From JBEBSD01 sp040394475 (GTDB taxonomy: Bacteria; Bacteroidota; Bacteroidia; Cytophagales; Spirosomataceae): a stretch of 64,000 nucleotides of DNA. The stretch spans positions 62,001-126,000 of the forward strand of contig JBEBSD010000008.1 of assembly GCA_040394475.1 (NCBI GenBank), read 5' to 3'. Position numbers and translations under genes: made by a program. The notes below the pieces were generated by a model. That model ran no database searches. It was not told the DNA's origin and saw nothing but the letters and a program-made list of their open reading frames with translations. Positions 1-9,806 of the stretch are shown here, piece after piece. Positions within the stretch are counted from its first letter, which is position 1. Every line of letters begins with the position of its first letter.

Positions 1-1293
1 TCCTTTAAAAAAAGGATCGTCCGTATTTTGCTGCACCAGCTTGAAATTTTCGGCAAGGGGCAGGACATTGTTTTGCAGCTCCGGATCACCCGTCAGCTTT
101 GCCAGCATCCACATCGCTCCGTAGTCAGAATTTTTCATGGCGTCCTTCTGGCTGCCTACTACTCCCCCGAGGTACGACTGTGCCCCGATCGTATAACCCT
201 TATAGGTTTCGACGTTCCATAAAGAGGTCTTCGGGTCTGTCAGGTAGTGGTGCATCTTTTCGATACGATCGGACAGGGACTGGACATTCTCCCGCAATTC
301 CAATCCTTCCCTGAAGCGGTAAATGTCGTTGGCCGCATGTTTCAACGCCTCAAACCAGTCGCCCGCGATCAGGCTGTACCGAAAGCCCCATGAAATGGTT
401 TCACCGGTCTTTTTAAGCGAATGCTGTTCGCCCAGCACCGGGTAGTACAAGGTGGGCGCCAGTTCCGATTTCCGGTTTTTATGGGAAAGTCCGAGCTGCC
501 AGTCGACCTGCGTAATTTTATCATAAGCCCAGGGGTCCCGCGCCAGGCCCGGATCCGGAATGACGGACAGGGTTATCCCGTTGCGGGTAGTTACGAGCGG
601 CGCCAAGGTGGAAGCGCAGCGCTCCCGGTAAACGACAGGACGGTCGGGTGCGCCATGCCCGTAGGCATAGGCCAGGGCAAAATTCGGCTGTATGGCATTC
701 GCCTGAAAATAACCGGGTACACTTACCCAGCGCATCTGAGCAGGCGCTACTGTACCGAGCGTCGGACTGGCGAGGGAAAAATAGCCTTCCTTTTTGGGGA
801 CCAGCGACAAACTCACCCGCACATCGGCAGGAAACTCAGGATCCGGTTGCCAACGCGCTGTGATAACGGCGACCTCGTTTTCACCGGTGAAAACGATCGC
901 GTTGCCTTCCGTACGGAAACGAGAAGGGTAAAAATGAAAAGCCTGTCCCGCAGTATTCAGCGCCACCTCGGTGATGCTTTCCTTCCATTGTCCCTTCTGA
1001 TAGGTATAGTTAGGTTCCGGGAAGACTCCGCCTGTGCGCTTCTCAAACGATTCCTTCGGTTCGTCCGAAGGCTTTTCTGCGGAATACAACACCGTGTATT
1101 CTCCGGATGGCACGAAGCTCTCCACCCATTTATTGTTGCTTTTCACCCGGATTTTATCAATCATCCATCCGGATGGTCCTTCCTTCCAGGAAATCTGAAG
1201 CTGTTTATTGGCTAGAGAAGGGCCGGCTGACCGCTGAGCCGCCGACAACAGGCTATTACTCCAGAGAAGGCAAATGACAACTAAATACTTCAC
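1..1293 (-). CDS. Secreted protein of unknown function (3' end outside window)
   Basis: The reading frame is open from a GTG at 1293 to the left edge, giving 431 visible residues with no stop reached. No ATG lies near the 5' end. The GTG gives a plausible signal peptide (VKYLVVICLLW, then SLLSAAQ), so I chose it. The first ~300 residues look beta-rich. The later part (EALKHAANDIYRFREGL, then YGAMWMLAKLTGDPEL) looks like amphipathic helices, as in alpha/alpha-toroid carbohydrate enzymes, but I do not recognise a family or catalytic residues. It lies 61 bases downstream of a FAD oxidoreductase gene on the same strand and is probably the last visible gene of the LacI-controlled unit. The role is unknown; a part in glycan or glycoside processing is only inferred from context. 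Confidence 0.7.
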   Translation of the reverse strand, partial: MKYLVVICLLWSNSLLSAAQRSAGPSLANKQLQISWKEGPSGWMIDKIRVKSNNKWVESFVPSGEYTVLYSAEKPSDEPKESFEKRTGGVFPEPNYTYQKGQWKESITEVALNTAGQAFHFYPSRFRTEGNAIVFTGENEVAVITARWQPDPEFPADVRVSLSLVPKKEGYFSLASPTLGTVAPAQMRWVSVPGYFQANAIQPNFALAYAYGHGAPDRPVVYRERCASTLAPLVTTRNGITLSVIPDPGLARDPWAYDKITQVDWQLGLSHKNRKSELAPTLYYPVLGEQHSLKKTGETISWGFRYSLIAGDWFEALKHAANDIYRFREGLELRENVQSLSDRIEKMHHYLTDPKTSLWNVETYKGYTIGAQSYLGGVVGSQKDAMKNSDYGAMWMLAKLTGDPELQNNVLPLAENFKLVQQNTDDPFFKG

Positions 1294-1354
1294 GTAATCA
1301 ACAAGGTTAGATTCCCGGGGAGAATTAGTCCTCCCCGGGTTGAAAATTAATTGC

Positions 1355-3142
1355 TCAGACATCGCCTTTCAGTATACCGAGCAGTTCATCCAGTTTGTTC
1401 TCGTAAACACCACGGGGAGAAAGCTGATGCCGCTTTGCCACGGAAGCCGCGAAGCCTACCACCTCCCCCATCATCCCGCAGGTACGCATCACGCGGGTAC
1501 TACCAAAGGCCACGTGCGTCGTACTGATATTTCTTCCTGCCATAAAAAGGTTGGAAATGTTGCGGGAGTAAAGGCACCGGTACGGAATCGTATACGGCTT
1601 TACTTTGATGTGTTTGGTCGCCGCCATAAATTCTTCTCCCGGGAAATACAGGGTATTCTTTTTATCGGGGAAGTGAAGGTCAATGGTCCAGGTGGCTGTG
1701 ACCGCGGCGTCCGGATAAACTTTCCCGTCCTGAATATCCATCTGGGTAAGGATGTGGTCACCCGTCAGGCGGCGGGATTCACGCTTTCCACCGATATACG
1801 CTACCCAGGCAAGTTCCCTTTTGGCGTATTTTTCGGGTTTGTTTTTCTTGAGGTACGACCAGTTTCCGAAAATAGCGCGCAGGTTATGATCGCGGATCTC
1901 CTCGGCCTGGGTGATGGTATTAAAATTCCCGAAACCGGTTTCCCATTCCCAATCGGCCTTATGGTGGTCGATATGGTATTCGTCCGAAAATGGAATCGCC
2001 CAGGGGGTTTCCGGAAATGCAGAGGTGGAATCTATCGGCAGCGAGGCCCATAAATTTGAGGTTCCCAGTGTAAAGTCATCGGATTTTTCGGAAGCCAGTG
2101 ATTCGCCCGTCTCTGCGCTGCTTTCGCGTCCCATGCGAAAATCGGCCTCCGCCAGGAATCCGACCGTTCCGTCACCCGTACAGTCGGCAAAGTAAGTGCC
2201 TTCAAAACGCGTCTCCCGGTTAGTCGCAATGTTGCGCCCGATAACGGCAACGATCCGGTCTCCCGATTTCTCCAGTTGGTACACATGGGTATTCAGAAAA
2301 AGGGATATGTTTTTCTCATCTTTGATGATAGCGGTTTTACGGGCATCACCATAGAGTTTGGCATCCGGATTTCCGTTCCCCGGATCACCGTTGTCAAGTT
2401 CGCGGACCACCCGTCCCAGCTTGGGATAGTAATTTTTATCCACATCTCCCATCAGGTGAACGCGTATCTCGGAGCTGTTGTTGCCGCCCAGCACCGGACG
2501 ATCCTGTATAAGCGCCACTTTTAATCCGCTCCGGGAGGCGGTAATGGCAGCACACGTACCGGCTATTCCTCCTCCCACCACCACCAGGTCAAATTTACCG
2601 GCTTCAGCACGGCTGTCGTCTAATCCAAGTGCTTTTTTCCGGAAAGCCGTCAGGGCATCCAGATCGTCAGGAGGGGTGAACCCCCGGGCATCCGTAAATA
2701 AAATCGCGTCACAGCGCCCGTTAAAGCCGGTCAGGTCCTGGAGCGACAATTTGACGTTATCCGTGCTGATCTCAATTTCCCCGCCCGGGTACCATTTCCA
2801 TTCGGAAGAACCACTTTCCCCAAAGACAGGCTGAAGGGGCTTATTGTCAATCTTCACCAGGAATTTCCCCGGGCCTTTGGGGAAGGGCGCCCAGTCTTTG
2901 GTCCGCACCCACACCTGGTACTTCCCTTTTGCAGGAAACTTTACGGTGGTCGAAGCCTCTTTCAGCGGCCGGCCCATTCCGTGCGCCATCAGGTAGGAAG
3001 ATTTCAGTACTGCAAAGGATTGCTGGTCGATTACCCATCCGTTGGGGTTTTCAAAAGATTCTGCTTCGACGAGCACATGATGTTGTGCCGCAAGCCGGGT
3101 TGTCAGCAGTAATGCCAGGAAAAGTGTTAAAAGGGTCTTCAT
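1355..3142 (-). CDS. Secreted FAD-dependent oxidoreductase with N-terminal beta domain
   Basis: The 595-residue protein has a signal peptide (MKTLLTLFLALLLTTRLAAQ). Residues ~21-155 form a beta-rich module that begins VLVEAESF, like carbohydrate-binding modules attached to xanthan-lyase-annotated oxidoreductases. A Rossmann FAD-binding motif follows (VVVGGGIAGTCAA, residues ~187-199), and then LGGNNSSEIRVHLMG, typical of the FAD_oxidored (PF12831) family. A late FMAGRNIS segment fits the second FAD contact of that family. It probably oxidises a sugar or related compound in the periplasm; the substrate is unknown. It sits 40 bases downstream of a gene with an FMN-binding-like motif, suggesting a small extracytoplasmic flavin redox module served by the adjacent SusCD pair. 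Confidence 0.85.
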   Translation of the reverse strand: MKTLLTLFLALLLTTRLAAQHHVLVEAESFENPNGWVIDQQSFAVLKSSYLMAHGMGRPLKEASTTVKFPAKGKYQVWVRTKDWAPFPKGPGKFLVKIDNKPLQPVFGESGSSEWKWYPGGEIEISTDNVKLSLQDLTGFNGRCDAILFTDARGFTPPDDLDALTAFRKKALGLDDSRAEAGKFDLVVVGGGIAGTCAAITASRSGLKVALIQDRPVLGGNNSSEIRVHLMGDVDKNYYPKLGRVVRELDNGDPGNGNPDAKLYGDARKTAIIKDEKNISLFLNTHVYQLEKSGDRIVAVIGRNIATNRETRFEGTYFADCTGDGTVGFLAEADFRMGRESSAETGESLASEKSDDFTLGTSNLWASLPIDSTSAFPETPWAIPFSDEYHIDHHKADWEWETGFGNFNTITQAEEIRDHNLRAIFGNWSYLKKNKPEKYAKRELAWVAYIGGKRESRRLTGDHILTQMDIQDGKVYPDAAVTATWTIDLHFPDKKNTLYFPGEEFMAATKHIKVKPYTIPYRCLYSRNISNLFMAGRNISTTHVAFGSTRVMRTCGMMGEVVGFAASVAKRHQLSPRGVYENKLDELLGILKGDV

Positions 3143-3182
3143 TATGTTAGGCTTAATTGAACGTATTATATTTCGATGTCTA

Positions 3183-4298
3183 CTAAAATTCCTCTTTCTG
3201 AATGCGGTAACTTTTTAGGCGGCTCTGGACATATTTATCTTTCGGATTTATGGCGGTCAGCAGTCCGTATACCTCGCCGGCCCTTGCCGTGGGCAACTGG
3301 TTCAGGGCATCGGCAAGCTGCCGCAGCGGAACCACGGCCGGCCTGACCTGGTTGCCGACAATTTTCAGGGTCAGCTCAAACAGTTCCTGGTTGGTGGAAG
3401 GAAGCTCCCTTGTAAGGGTTTCCAATACCCGGGAATGCACGGGTACCTCTGACAGCCGTTTCAGGATCGCCACCTGGAAAGCGTAGGCCGATTTCGCGTA
3501 CAGCCCCAGAAGCCATTCCTGTGTTTCCCCGGATTCCAACACTCCGGGATGCAGTTTTTGCAGCGTGGAGCGGGCGGCAAAGAAATTGCTGCCTCCGATA
3601 ATCCCTTTAATGTCGGCCCAATAAGCGGGCTGCGGGATGCCGTCGGAACCGATCACGCTCTCCAGCGCCCAATACTGATAATGGTAATTATTGCTTTGCA
3701 AGAAGGTGTGCAATAATTCCGGTGACACCATGGAGGCGGTAATCCGCTTCATTTCGTCCATGACGATCTCGCCATATGCGATATGCCAGAGCGTATAGCA
3801 GGTAAAAACGGCGCCTTCGATCACCTCTCTCTTAATCGTTTTAAGGGTAGCGCCTGTTTTGGCATCTACCGAATCCGCCAGGTTATCGGTTCCCGTGCTG
3901 ACAAGATCCTCAATGGCAATGTCTTTCAGCAGGGATTCCGGATTGGCGAGGATTTCCTGCAGTTTATTGTAATCTTCTTCCTCAAAAACATCGTGATCCA
4001 TTTTGGTAAGCTCCTCCCGCGGCGGCAGGTCATAGCGCACGTAGTTCCCGAGAAGGTCCCAGTAAAAATTAATATATACCGGCTTGCACTCGCCGGTAAA
4101 ACAGACAGGTGTAAAGATGTTCCGGAAAAAATGGGACGGTTTTCCGGAAGCATCCACCACCAGGTTCAGCGAATAGGAATTGGTATCGTTTTCTGTAACC
4201 GGAAACGGCAGGATACGGCCCGCCTCCTGGGCATACAGCCCCGGGGCAGCACTGATCATGCTGAGTAATAGCCATAACCGTATCCTTACTGCCGTCAT
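3183..4298 (-). CDS. Secreted protein with FMN-binding-domain-like motif
   Basis: The 371-residue protein has a clear signal peptide (MTAVRIRLWLLLSMISAAPG). Residues ~143-156 read SVDAKTGATLKTIK, close to the covalent FMN attachment motif (SGATxT) of RnfG/NqrC-type FMN-binding domains, with Thr151 as the candidate attachment residue. A Cys66-Cys71 pair lies earlier. The C-terminal half is helical and repeat-like (LESVIGSDG, LLGLYAKSA, LETLTREL), possibly HEAT-like. It is the first gene of the leftward run after the operator region at 4523-4598, upstream of the FAD oxidoreductase. A flavin electron-transfer role is inferred from the motif and neighbour. The overall family is not one I can name. 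Confidence 0.6.
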   Translation of the reverse strand: MTAVRIRLWLLLSMISAAPGLYAQEAGRILPFPVTENDTNSYSLNLVVDASGKPSHFFRNIFTPVCFTGECKPVYINFYWDLLGNYVRYDLPPREELTKMDHDVFEEEDYNKLQEILANPESLLKDIAIEDLVSTGTDNLADSVDAKTGATLKTIKREVIEGAVFTCYTLWHIAYGEIVMDEMKRITASMVSPELLHTFLQSNNYHYQYWALESVIGSDGIPQPAYWADIKGIIGGSNFFAARSTLQKLHPGVLESGETQEWLLGLYAKSAYAFQVAILKRLSEVPVHSRVLETLTRELPSTNQELFELTLKIVGNQVRPAVVPLRQLADALNQLPTARAGEVYGLLTAINPKDKYVQSRLKSYRIQKEEF

Positions 4299-4522
4299 TA
4301 CCGGGGTTTGTTATGGGGGTTTGGTACGGAATTAGTCATTTTTGAGCTCATTATTCATAAAATCCAAATTTAGTTAGGGTGATAAAGCACCTGTTGGCGA
4401 TGAACACTAACGAACGAGTTCCTGAACGTCACCTGAGAGCCGAATTATCATTGAAAATAGGCTATCAAAGCAGGATATACAACTCTTCACCTGGTAAAAC
4501 GCGTCAGCGCCCCCGCAATCAT

Positions 4523-4542
4523 TATCACAAACGTTTGTGATA
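4523..4542. promoter_or_regulatory. Perfect 20-bp palindrome, probable LacI-family operator
   Basis: TATCACAAACGTTTGTGATA equals its own reverse complement, with the central CG typical of LacI-family operators. It lies 225 bases upstream of the 4298 gene start. Its left half recurs as TATCGCAAGCGTTT upstream of susC beside the lacI gene, so the regulator at 9944 is the likely ligand (inference). Confidence 0.65.
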
Positions 4543-4578
4543 CATAATTTTTTACGGAAAATATATAATTGACCATCC

Positions 4579-4598
4579 TGTCACAGACGCTTGTAAGT
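4579..4598. promoter_or_regulatory. Imperfect second operator-like palindrome
   Basis: TGTCACAGACGCTTGTAAGT keeps the CACA..ACG..TTGT core and the central CG of the palindrome at 4523. The centres are 56 bases apart. It is probably a weaker site for the same regulator. Confidence 0.45.
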
Positions 4599-4717
4599 AC
4601 CCGCCCCAAATCTTCGTTTGTTTCAGTAAAATAAGAATTATACAATTATCCCTCCGGTTATACTCGAACAAATTGCTGGAAGAACCCGCCGGACGATCCG
4701 GCGGGCGCCGTTGCGTG

Positions 4718-6547
4718 TTACCAACCAGGATTCTGTACCAGTTGAGGATCCTTTTCTATTTCACTCTGCGGAATCGGGAACAGGTAATTTTTAGCAGTAA
4801 AGACCCGTTCTTCAAAAACGACCCTTTTGTAGAAGGAAGGATCAGTAAAGCTGGTACCGGCGTCAATGTCCAGTCCCCAGAATTTTCCTCCGTCAGTCTG
4901 CCCGGCCTGCTTGTGACGCCGGGTGTCAAACCAGCGGTGCCGTTCGAACGCCAGTTCCAGTCTGCGTTCCAGCAGAATCCGGTCCCGCAATTCCGATTGG
5001 GTCAGCTCGTCCGGCAAAGCCGGAATGCCGGCCCGTTCCCGGATCAGGTTGGTATACTTGAGAGCATCCGGGTTTCCGGGGTCCGCTTCGTTCAGGGCTT
5101 CGGCATAATTAAGATAGATCTCCGCCAACCGCATCAGCACCAGGGGGCGGGCCACCCGGTTGCTCGTAGCCTGATTACTGTTGGGATGGACATTTTTCCG
5201 GATCAGGTGGCCGGTCCTGCTGAAATTATTGGCCCCGTTGTTTTTTCCGGTATTCCCGTTAAAGAAAAGTCCGATTTTGGCGGAATGTGCTGCCTTGTTG
5301 GGCACATAGGACCCGGTAAACGTTACCGACGCATAGAAACGAGGCTCCCGATTGAGGTACATATTCCATACACCGGCCTCTGTAAAAGGAGTGTCTGTTG
5401 TGGAGAAACCGGATTCCACATAACCCGATGCCTCATTGATCACAGGCGTTCCATCCGAATTGTAACCCAAGATCGGGACTTCTCCATTACTCATCTGGTA
5501 GGCATCTACCTGTGATTGAGTTACCCCGTTACCGGAAGTACCGCCGGCAAATCGTGGTATGCAGCGCCATTCCCAGGTAGCTCCCAGGGCATTCGTTTTG
5601 CGGGCGAAAATAATTTCACTGTTATAGGCTTCCAACAATACATATTGATGCGACAAGTACGGATCGAACTCTCCTTTGTCGTTATTCCGTTTGTACAGAT
5701 TAAACAAGTTGAGATCCATCACGGCTTTGGCCGCATCGGCGGCCCTTTTCCATTTAGTAGCATCGTAGGTCTGGTTCACCAGCGCTTTCCCGTCCTTGTT
5801 TCTGAAATTGGCATAATCGGTGTTACCGTTCCACAAAGGGCTGGCCGCATAGAGCAGCACCCTGGCTTTCAGCGCCATGCAAACGGCTTTGTTCATCCGG
5901 CCATAGTCAAGCGGGTCCTCGTACCAAAGCGGCAAATCCTGTGCTGCTTTGTCAAACTCCGATACAATAAAGTCCACGCATTCATCATAGGAATTCCGCG
6001 GAAACGAAAATTCTTCCATAGGAGCATCCGGGGCAATCACCTGCTCTTCCGGAAGTAAAATAACCGGCCCGTATTGTTTTAGCAAACACGCGTAAAACTC
6101 GGCACGCAGTGCTCTGGCCTCAGCGCTGTATTTTCTGATTAACGCCTCTCCGCCCTCACCCGCGAGTATCTCACTGTTACGACCAATATTTTCCATAAAA
6201 TAAGTTGCCGAACGAATACCTACATAGTAATGCCTCCAGAAGTTGTAGTAATCGCTGGAAGCATTCCAGTTACCCAGGTTCATCAGGTACGTATTGTGGT
6301 TGGTATACGTGATATCGGACTCATCGGACAATCCCATGAACGGGGTTCCCTGGCTCAAGGTCTGATCCGATTCATCGCGGATATAATTGTATACATTAGC
6401 CAGGTATTGTTCCGATTCAAGTCGTCGCTGAAACACTTCATCGATGGTCATCCGGTCATCGGGAACCTGGTTGAAGAAATCGGAACAGGCGCTGCAACAG
6501 AGAGCGAGCGCTATCAGCAGGCCATTTATGATAGTTTTGAATTGCAT
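4718..6547 (-). CDS. SusD/RagB-family nutrient-binding lipoprotein
   Basis: The 609-residue protein has a lipoprotein signal (LCCSAC, Cys21 as the lipidated residue), then FFNQVPDDRMTIDEVF, the usual SusD N-terminus. The helical SusD body follows: RALRAEFYACLLKQYGPVILL, LMRLAEIYLNYAEALNEADP, LERRLELAFERHRWFDTRR. The end LFPIPQSEIEKDPQLVQNPGW is the diagnostic SusD tail. It sits on the outer-membrane surface and hands ligand to the SusC channel encoded 11 bases upstream. The ligand cannot be read from sequence; neighbouring redox enzymes suggest an oxidisable glycoside-like compound. Confidence 0.95.
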   Translation of the reverse strand: MQFKTIINGLLIALALCCSACSDFFNQVPDDRMTIDEVFQRRLESEQYLANVYNYIRDESDQTLSQGTPFMGLSDESDITYTNHNTYLMNLGNWNASSDYYNFWRHYYVGIRSATYFMENIGRNSEILAGEGGEALIRKYSAEARALRAEFYACLLKQYGPVILLPEEQVIAPDAPMEEFSFPRNSYDECVDFIVSEFDKAAQDLPLWYEDPLDYGRMNKAVCMALKARVLLYAASPLWNGNTDYANFRNKDGKALVNQTYDATKWKRAADAAKAVMDLNLFNLYKRNNDKGEFDPYLSHQYVLLEAYNSEIIFARKTNALGATWEWRCIPRFAGGTSGNGVTQSQVDAYQMSNGEVPILGYNSDGTPVINEASGYVESGFSTTDTPFTEAGVWNMYLNREPRFYASVTFTGSYVPNKAAHSAKIGLFFNGNTGKNNGANNFSRTGHLIRKNVHPNSNQATSNRVARPLVLMRLAEIYLNYAEALNEADPGNPDALKYTNLIRERAGIPALPDELTQSELRDRILLERRLELAFERHRWFDTRRHKQAGQTDGGKFWGLDIDAGTSFTDPSFYKRVVFEERVFTAKNYLFPIPQSEIEKDPQLVQNPGW

Positions 6548-6558
6548 AATTGTCGGTT

Positions 6559-9500
6559 TTAAAAATTTACGTCGATGCCCAGACTAAAGGTTTTCATATT
6601 GGGGTAATTGGTCCCTCTTCCGCTGCCAAGTTCCACATCCCACAATTTAAAGGAGCTGAAGGTGAGTAAATTGTATCCTATAAAGAAAAGTCGGGCATTC
6701 TTGGCGCCCACTTTAGAAAACCAGCTGTCCGGCAGCTCGTACCCAGCCTGTAGCGTCTTTAAACGCAGATAGTTAGTAGAGCGCATAAACCAGGTATTGT
6801 CTTTATAATTATCGTTGACCAAGCCAAAAGACAGCCTGGGATAAAACGCATTAGGATTCGGATTCTCCGGCGTCCAGCGGTCAGTTGCCACCGAGAAGAG
6901 GTTTCCTCGTTCGGATCCGGCCTGGAAGGGTACAAATCCCTCATCTTTCATAATAATATCGACGTTTCCGGCTCCCTGGAAAAAGGCTCCCAGCGTAAAG
7001 TTCTTATAGCTGCCGGTCAGTCCGAAGCCGTATATAATCTCCGGATAAGCGCCTTTGCCGATCGGCTTAATATCAAACTGATCGATGACCCCGTCTCCGT
7101 TCAGGTCACGGAACTGAATGTCTCCCGGCCGGACATCCCCCGTTTGTACCGGCGAATTAAGAATTTGGGTAGAGTCGCGGAAAAGCCCTATGGCCTCGTA
7201 TCCAAAGGACTGAGTAGTCTTTTGTCCTATCCTGCTCATCCAGGGATAATCTTTTTGAGGTTCGTCGTTGGCAACAACGCGGTTTTTGGCATACGTAAAA
7301 TTGCCTTGAAACTGTAGATGGACTTTCCCGATAAAGGCCTCGTAGCTCATACTGGCATCAATTCCCTTGTTATGCACGATCCCGACATTGCCATAGGGGG
7401 CCTGTTGAATTCCGAGGAAACCGGGAAGTGCGTCCCGCCGCAAAAAAATTCCTTCCCGGTTTTCCTTGAACAGGTCTACCTGGACGTTCAGTTTATTACG
7501 GAGCGTCATGAGCTCGAAACCCAGATTGGTTTTGACAGCCGTTTCCCAGGTTACATCGACTGCATATTCTCCGATATCACGCCCGTCGTAATTTAAATTG
7601 CTCTGGCCATTTCCAAACGCATACCCTGTGGTATTGGCGACCGTCCCGATATAAGCGAACCTTCTGCCGCCAATGGTACTGTTTCCGACCCGGCCGTGGG
7701 TAAAGCGGAATTTCATGAACTGGATAACGTCCTTAACAGGTTCAAAAAACTGCTCTTCGGAAGTGACCCAACCCAGGCCCAGTGACGGAAAGAAACCATA
7801 ACGCCGGCCGGGTGCAAAGTTTTCAGAACCGTTATAACCAAAATTGACTTCCGCCAGGTAACGGCTCGCATAGGCATAGTTCAGGCGGGAGGCAATCCCG
7901 CGCGCCCGTTGCGGAAGCGAGGTAATCAAATCACCTCCGGTGCCAATATAATCCCGTTGGTTATACAGAATAAGGCCACCTACCTCGTGCGTTCCGAACG
8001 TGCGGGAATAATTTAAGGAGGCTTCACTGTAAAACTGGCGCGAACCGGAACTACTTGTCCCGAAACCAAGGTATTCTGTTCCGATAAAAGTACGCTCGTA
8101 TTCCAGCTCCCCGTTTTCATTCCGCCCGATAGCCAGATAGCGATCCGGATTCTTGGTCCGGGTATTGTTGTGATTGTTGGTGGCGTCAAACGAAAACATA
8201 CCGGAAACGTTAAGCCCCGGGACCCAGTCGTCCAGTTGCTGGGTCAGCCGGATATTGGAAAACAGCCGATTGCTCCACAGTGTCCGGTAACCGCGCTGGG
8301 TCAGTGCATTGTAAGGGTTGATAATGACGGTGGAAGTTGATCCGGCCAGGCGGTCAGGATATTTAACCGGATGAAAAACAGAGGGAATGGCCATCACATA
8401 GCCAAAAATAGTCGACATATCCTCTGCTCCGGGCAGCGTACGATTCGTTATGTTACCCTGGACTCCCAATTCAATCCGTGTGGTTTTGGAAGCATTTAAG
8501 GTAAGATTGCTGGTGAAATTATAGCGGTCCAGGTTCAGTTTGGAATTGTATTTGGCGAGCGCGTCTGTCTTCAGGATTCCCTGCTCACTGTAATACCCTG
8601 CCGAAAGGTAATAGGTAGCAACTTCGTTACCGCCCGAAATATTCATGTTGGCATTCCGGTTACTGGCATTTTTGTTAAAGATGGTTGCATACCAATCGAC
8701 ATTCGGGTACATATAGGGATCTGAACCCGCCCGGGTCTGTGCAATAGCTTCCGGGGTATAATTGAGGCTTCCGCCGCGGGTGGCTGAGGCTTCATTGGAA
8801 AGTTCCATATAAGTAACCCCATCGGCAAGTTCCGGCAGTTTCGTGAAAGCGGTAACCCCTTCGGTATAACGCACCCGGATTTTAGGACGGCCGGCGGTTC
8901 CCCTTTTCGTGGTAATGATAATCACCCCATTAGCGCCGCGCACACCGTATACGGCTGTGGCGGAAGCATCTTTCAGCAACGTAAAGCTTCCGATATCCTC
9001 CGGATCAATATCATTCATTGGTCGTTCTACCCCATCGACCAGGATCAGCGGCTGACTGAGCCCTCTGTCGAGTGTCGCAATGCCGCGGATAAAGAGCTCG
9101 GCATTGTCGTTCCCCGGCTCTCCGCTGCGCTGGACGCCCATCACCCCCGATAACCGTCCCATCAGCGCGGTATTGAGATTGCGGACCGGAAGCTTCAGTT
9201 CCTCGGGCCTCACGGTAGTCTGCGCCCCGATAGAGGTGATTTTCTTTTGCGTGCCGAAACCGACCACCACTACTTCTTCCAGCGACTGATCCTGCGGGAT
9301 TAACACCACGTCGAAAGTCGTACGGTTTCTGATAGCCAGTTCCTGCTGCTGGTAGCCGATAAAGGAATAGACCAACACGGCAGCAGGGTCCGCCACCACA
9401 ATTTCATAAAGCCCTTTCGTGTCGGTGATCGTTCCGGTCTGGGTCCCTTTAATGAGGATAGAGACGCCCGGAAGGCCCTCCCCTTTTTCATCGGTGACGG

Positions 9501-9591
9501 CACCGGCAAGTTTTTGTGCCGGCAGCTGAGCGGCGACCTGCACAGACAGGCAAGTCGTAATAAGTACAATTCTACGTAGAAATTTGAGCAT
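6559..9591 (-). CDS. SusC/RagA-family TonB-dependent outer-membrane receptor
   Basis: The 1010-residue protein has a signal peptide (MLKFLRRIVLITTCLSVQVAAQ). A carboxypeptidase-D-like domain follows (GAVTDEKGEGLPGVSILIKG), then the plug start LEEVVVVGFGTQKK and the SusC signature ATAVYGVRGANGVIIITTKRG-like segment. The beta-barrel runs to the C-terminal aromatic end (FSLGIDVNF). It lacks the N-terminal STN domain present in the other two SusC proteins of this window. That agrees with control by LacI here rather than by sigma/anti-sigma signalling. It is the first gene of the leftward unit, 352 bases from the divergent lacI gene, with operator-like sequences between. Confidence 0.96.
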   Translation of the reverse strand: MLKFLRRIVLITTCLSVQVAAQLPAQKLAGAVTDEKGEGLPGVSILIKGTQTGTITDTKGLYEIVVADPAAVLVYSFIGYQQQELAIRNRTTFDVVLIPQDQSLEEVVVVGFGTQKKITSIGAQTTVRPEELKLPVRNLNTALMGRLSGVMGVQRSGEPGNDNAELFIRGIATLDRGLSQPLILVDGVERPMNDIDPEDIGSFTLLKDASATAVYGVRGANGVIIITTKRGTAGRPKIRVRYTEGVTAFTKLPELADGVTYMELSNEASATRGGSLNYTPEAIAQTRAGSDPYMYPNVDWYATIFNKNASNRNANMNISGGNEVATYYLSAGYYSEQGILKTDALAKYNSKLNLDRYNFTSNLTLNASKTTRIELGVQGNITNRTLPGAEDMSTIFGYVMAIPSVFHPVKYPDRLAGSTSTVIINPYNALTQRGYRTLWSNRLFSNIRLTQQLDDWVPGLNVSGMFSFDATNNHNNTRTKNPDRYLAIGRNENGELEYERTFIGTEYLGFGTSSSGSRQFYSEASLNYSRTFGTHEVGGLILYNQRDYIGTGGDLITSLPQRARGIASRLNYAYASRYLAEVNFGYNGSENFAPGRRYGFFPSLGLGWVTSEEQFFEPVKDVIQFMKFRFTHGRVGNSTIGGRRFAYIGTVANTTGYAFGNGQSNLNYDGRDIGEYAVDVTWETAVKTNLGFELMTLRNKLNVQVDLFKENREGIFLRRDALPGFLGIQQAPYGNVGIVHNKGIDASMSYEAFIGKVHLQFQGNFTYAKNRVVANDEPQKDYPWMSRIGQKTTQSFGYEAIGLFRDSTQILNSPVQTGDVRPGDIQFRDLNGDGVIDQFDIKPIGKGAYPEIIYGFGLTGSYKNFTLGAFFQGAGNVDIIMKDEGFVPFQAGSERGNLFSVATDRWTPENPNPNAFYPRLSFGLVNDNYKDNTWFMRSTNYLRLKTLQAGYELPDSWFSKVGAKNARLFFIGYNLLTFSSFKLWDVELGSGRGTNYPNMKTFSLGIDVNF

Positions 9592-9806
9592 AAATGTTAG
9601 TGTTACCGGTTACTGATTTTATTACGATTTTTACAGGTAAAATACAATTTTACCCAGAGGGAGCCACGTTACCGGAAGGAATTACAGGAATCATAGATTT
9701 AGTTGATTTATGAATGATTTTGAAGGAATATGAATGAAGATAGCCCAGAAACACCTGTATTTGGCCTGATTTTAAGGAAGATTGAAGCGAAAAGATGCAC
9801 AAAAAA

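Larger units (their letters stand above)
4299..4717. other. Promoter/operator region between SusD and FMN-like gene
   Basis: This 419-base non-coding stretch separates the stop of SusD from the start of the 4298 gene. It contains a perfect 20-bp palindrome and a second imperfect copy, annotated separately. I see no open frame of note. It probably carries a second promoter so that the redox genes are controlled independently of SusCD. Confidence 0.55.

Noticed and set aside
421..1215. 264-codon plus-strand frame
   Set aside because: It is the antisense shadow of the partial secreted-protein gene; the minus frame has a signal peptide and protein-like composition.
1340..2053. 237-codon plus-strand frame
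   Set aside because: It lies antisense within the FAD oxidoreductase gene and has no recognisable motif.
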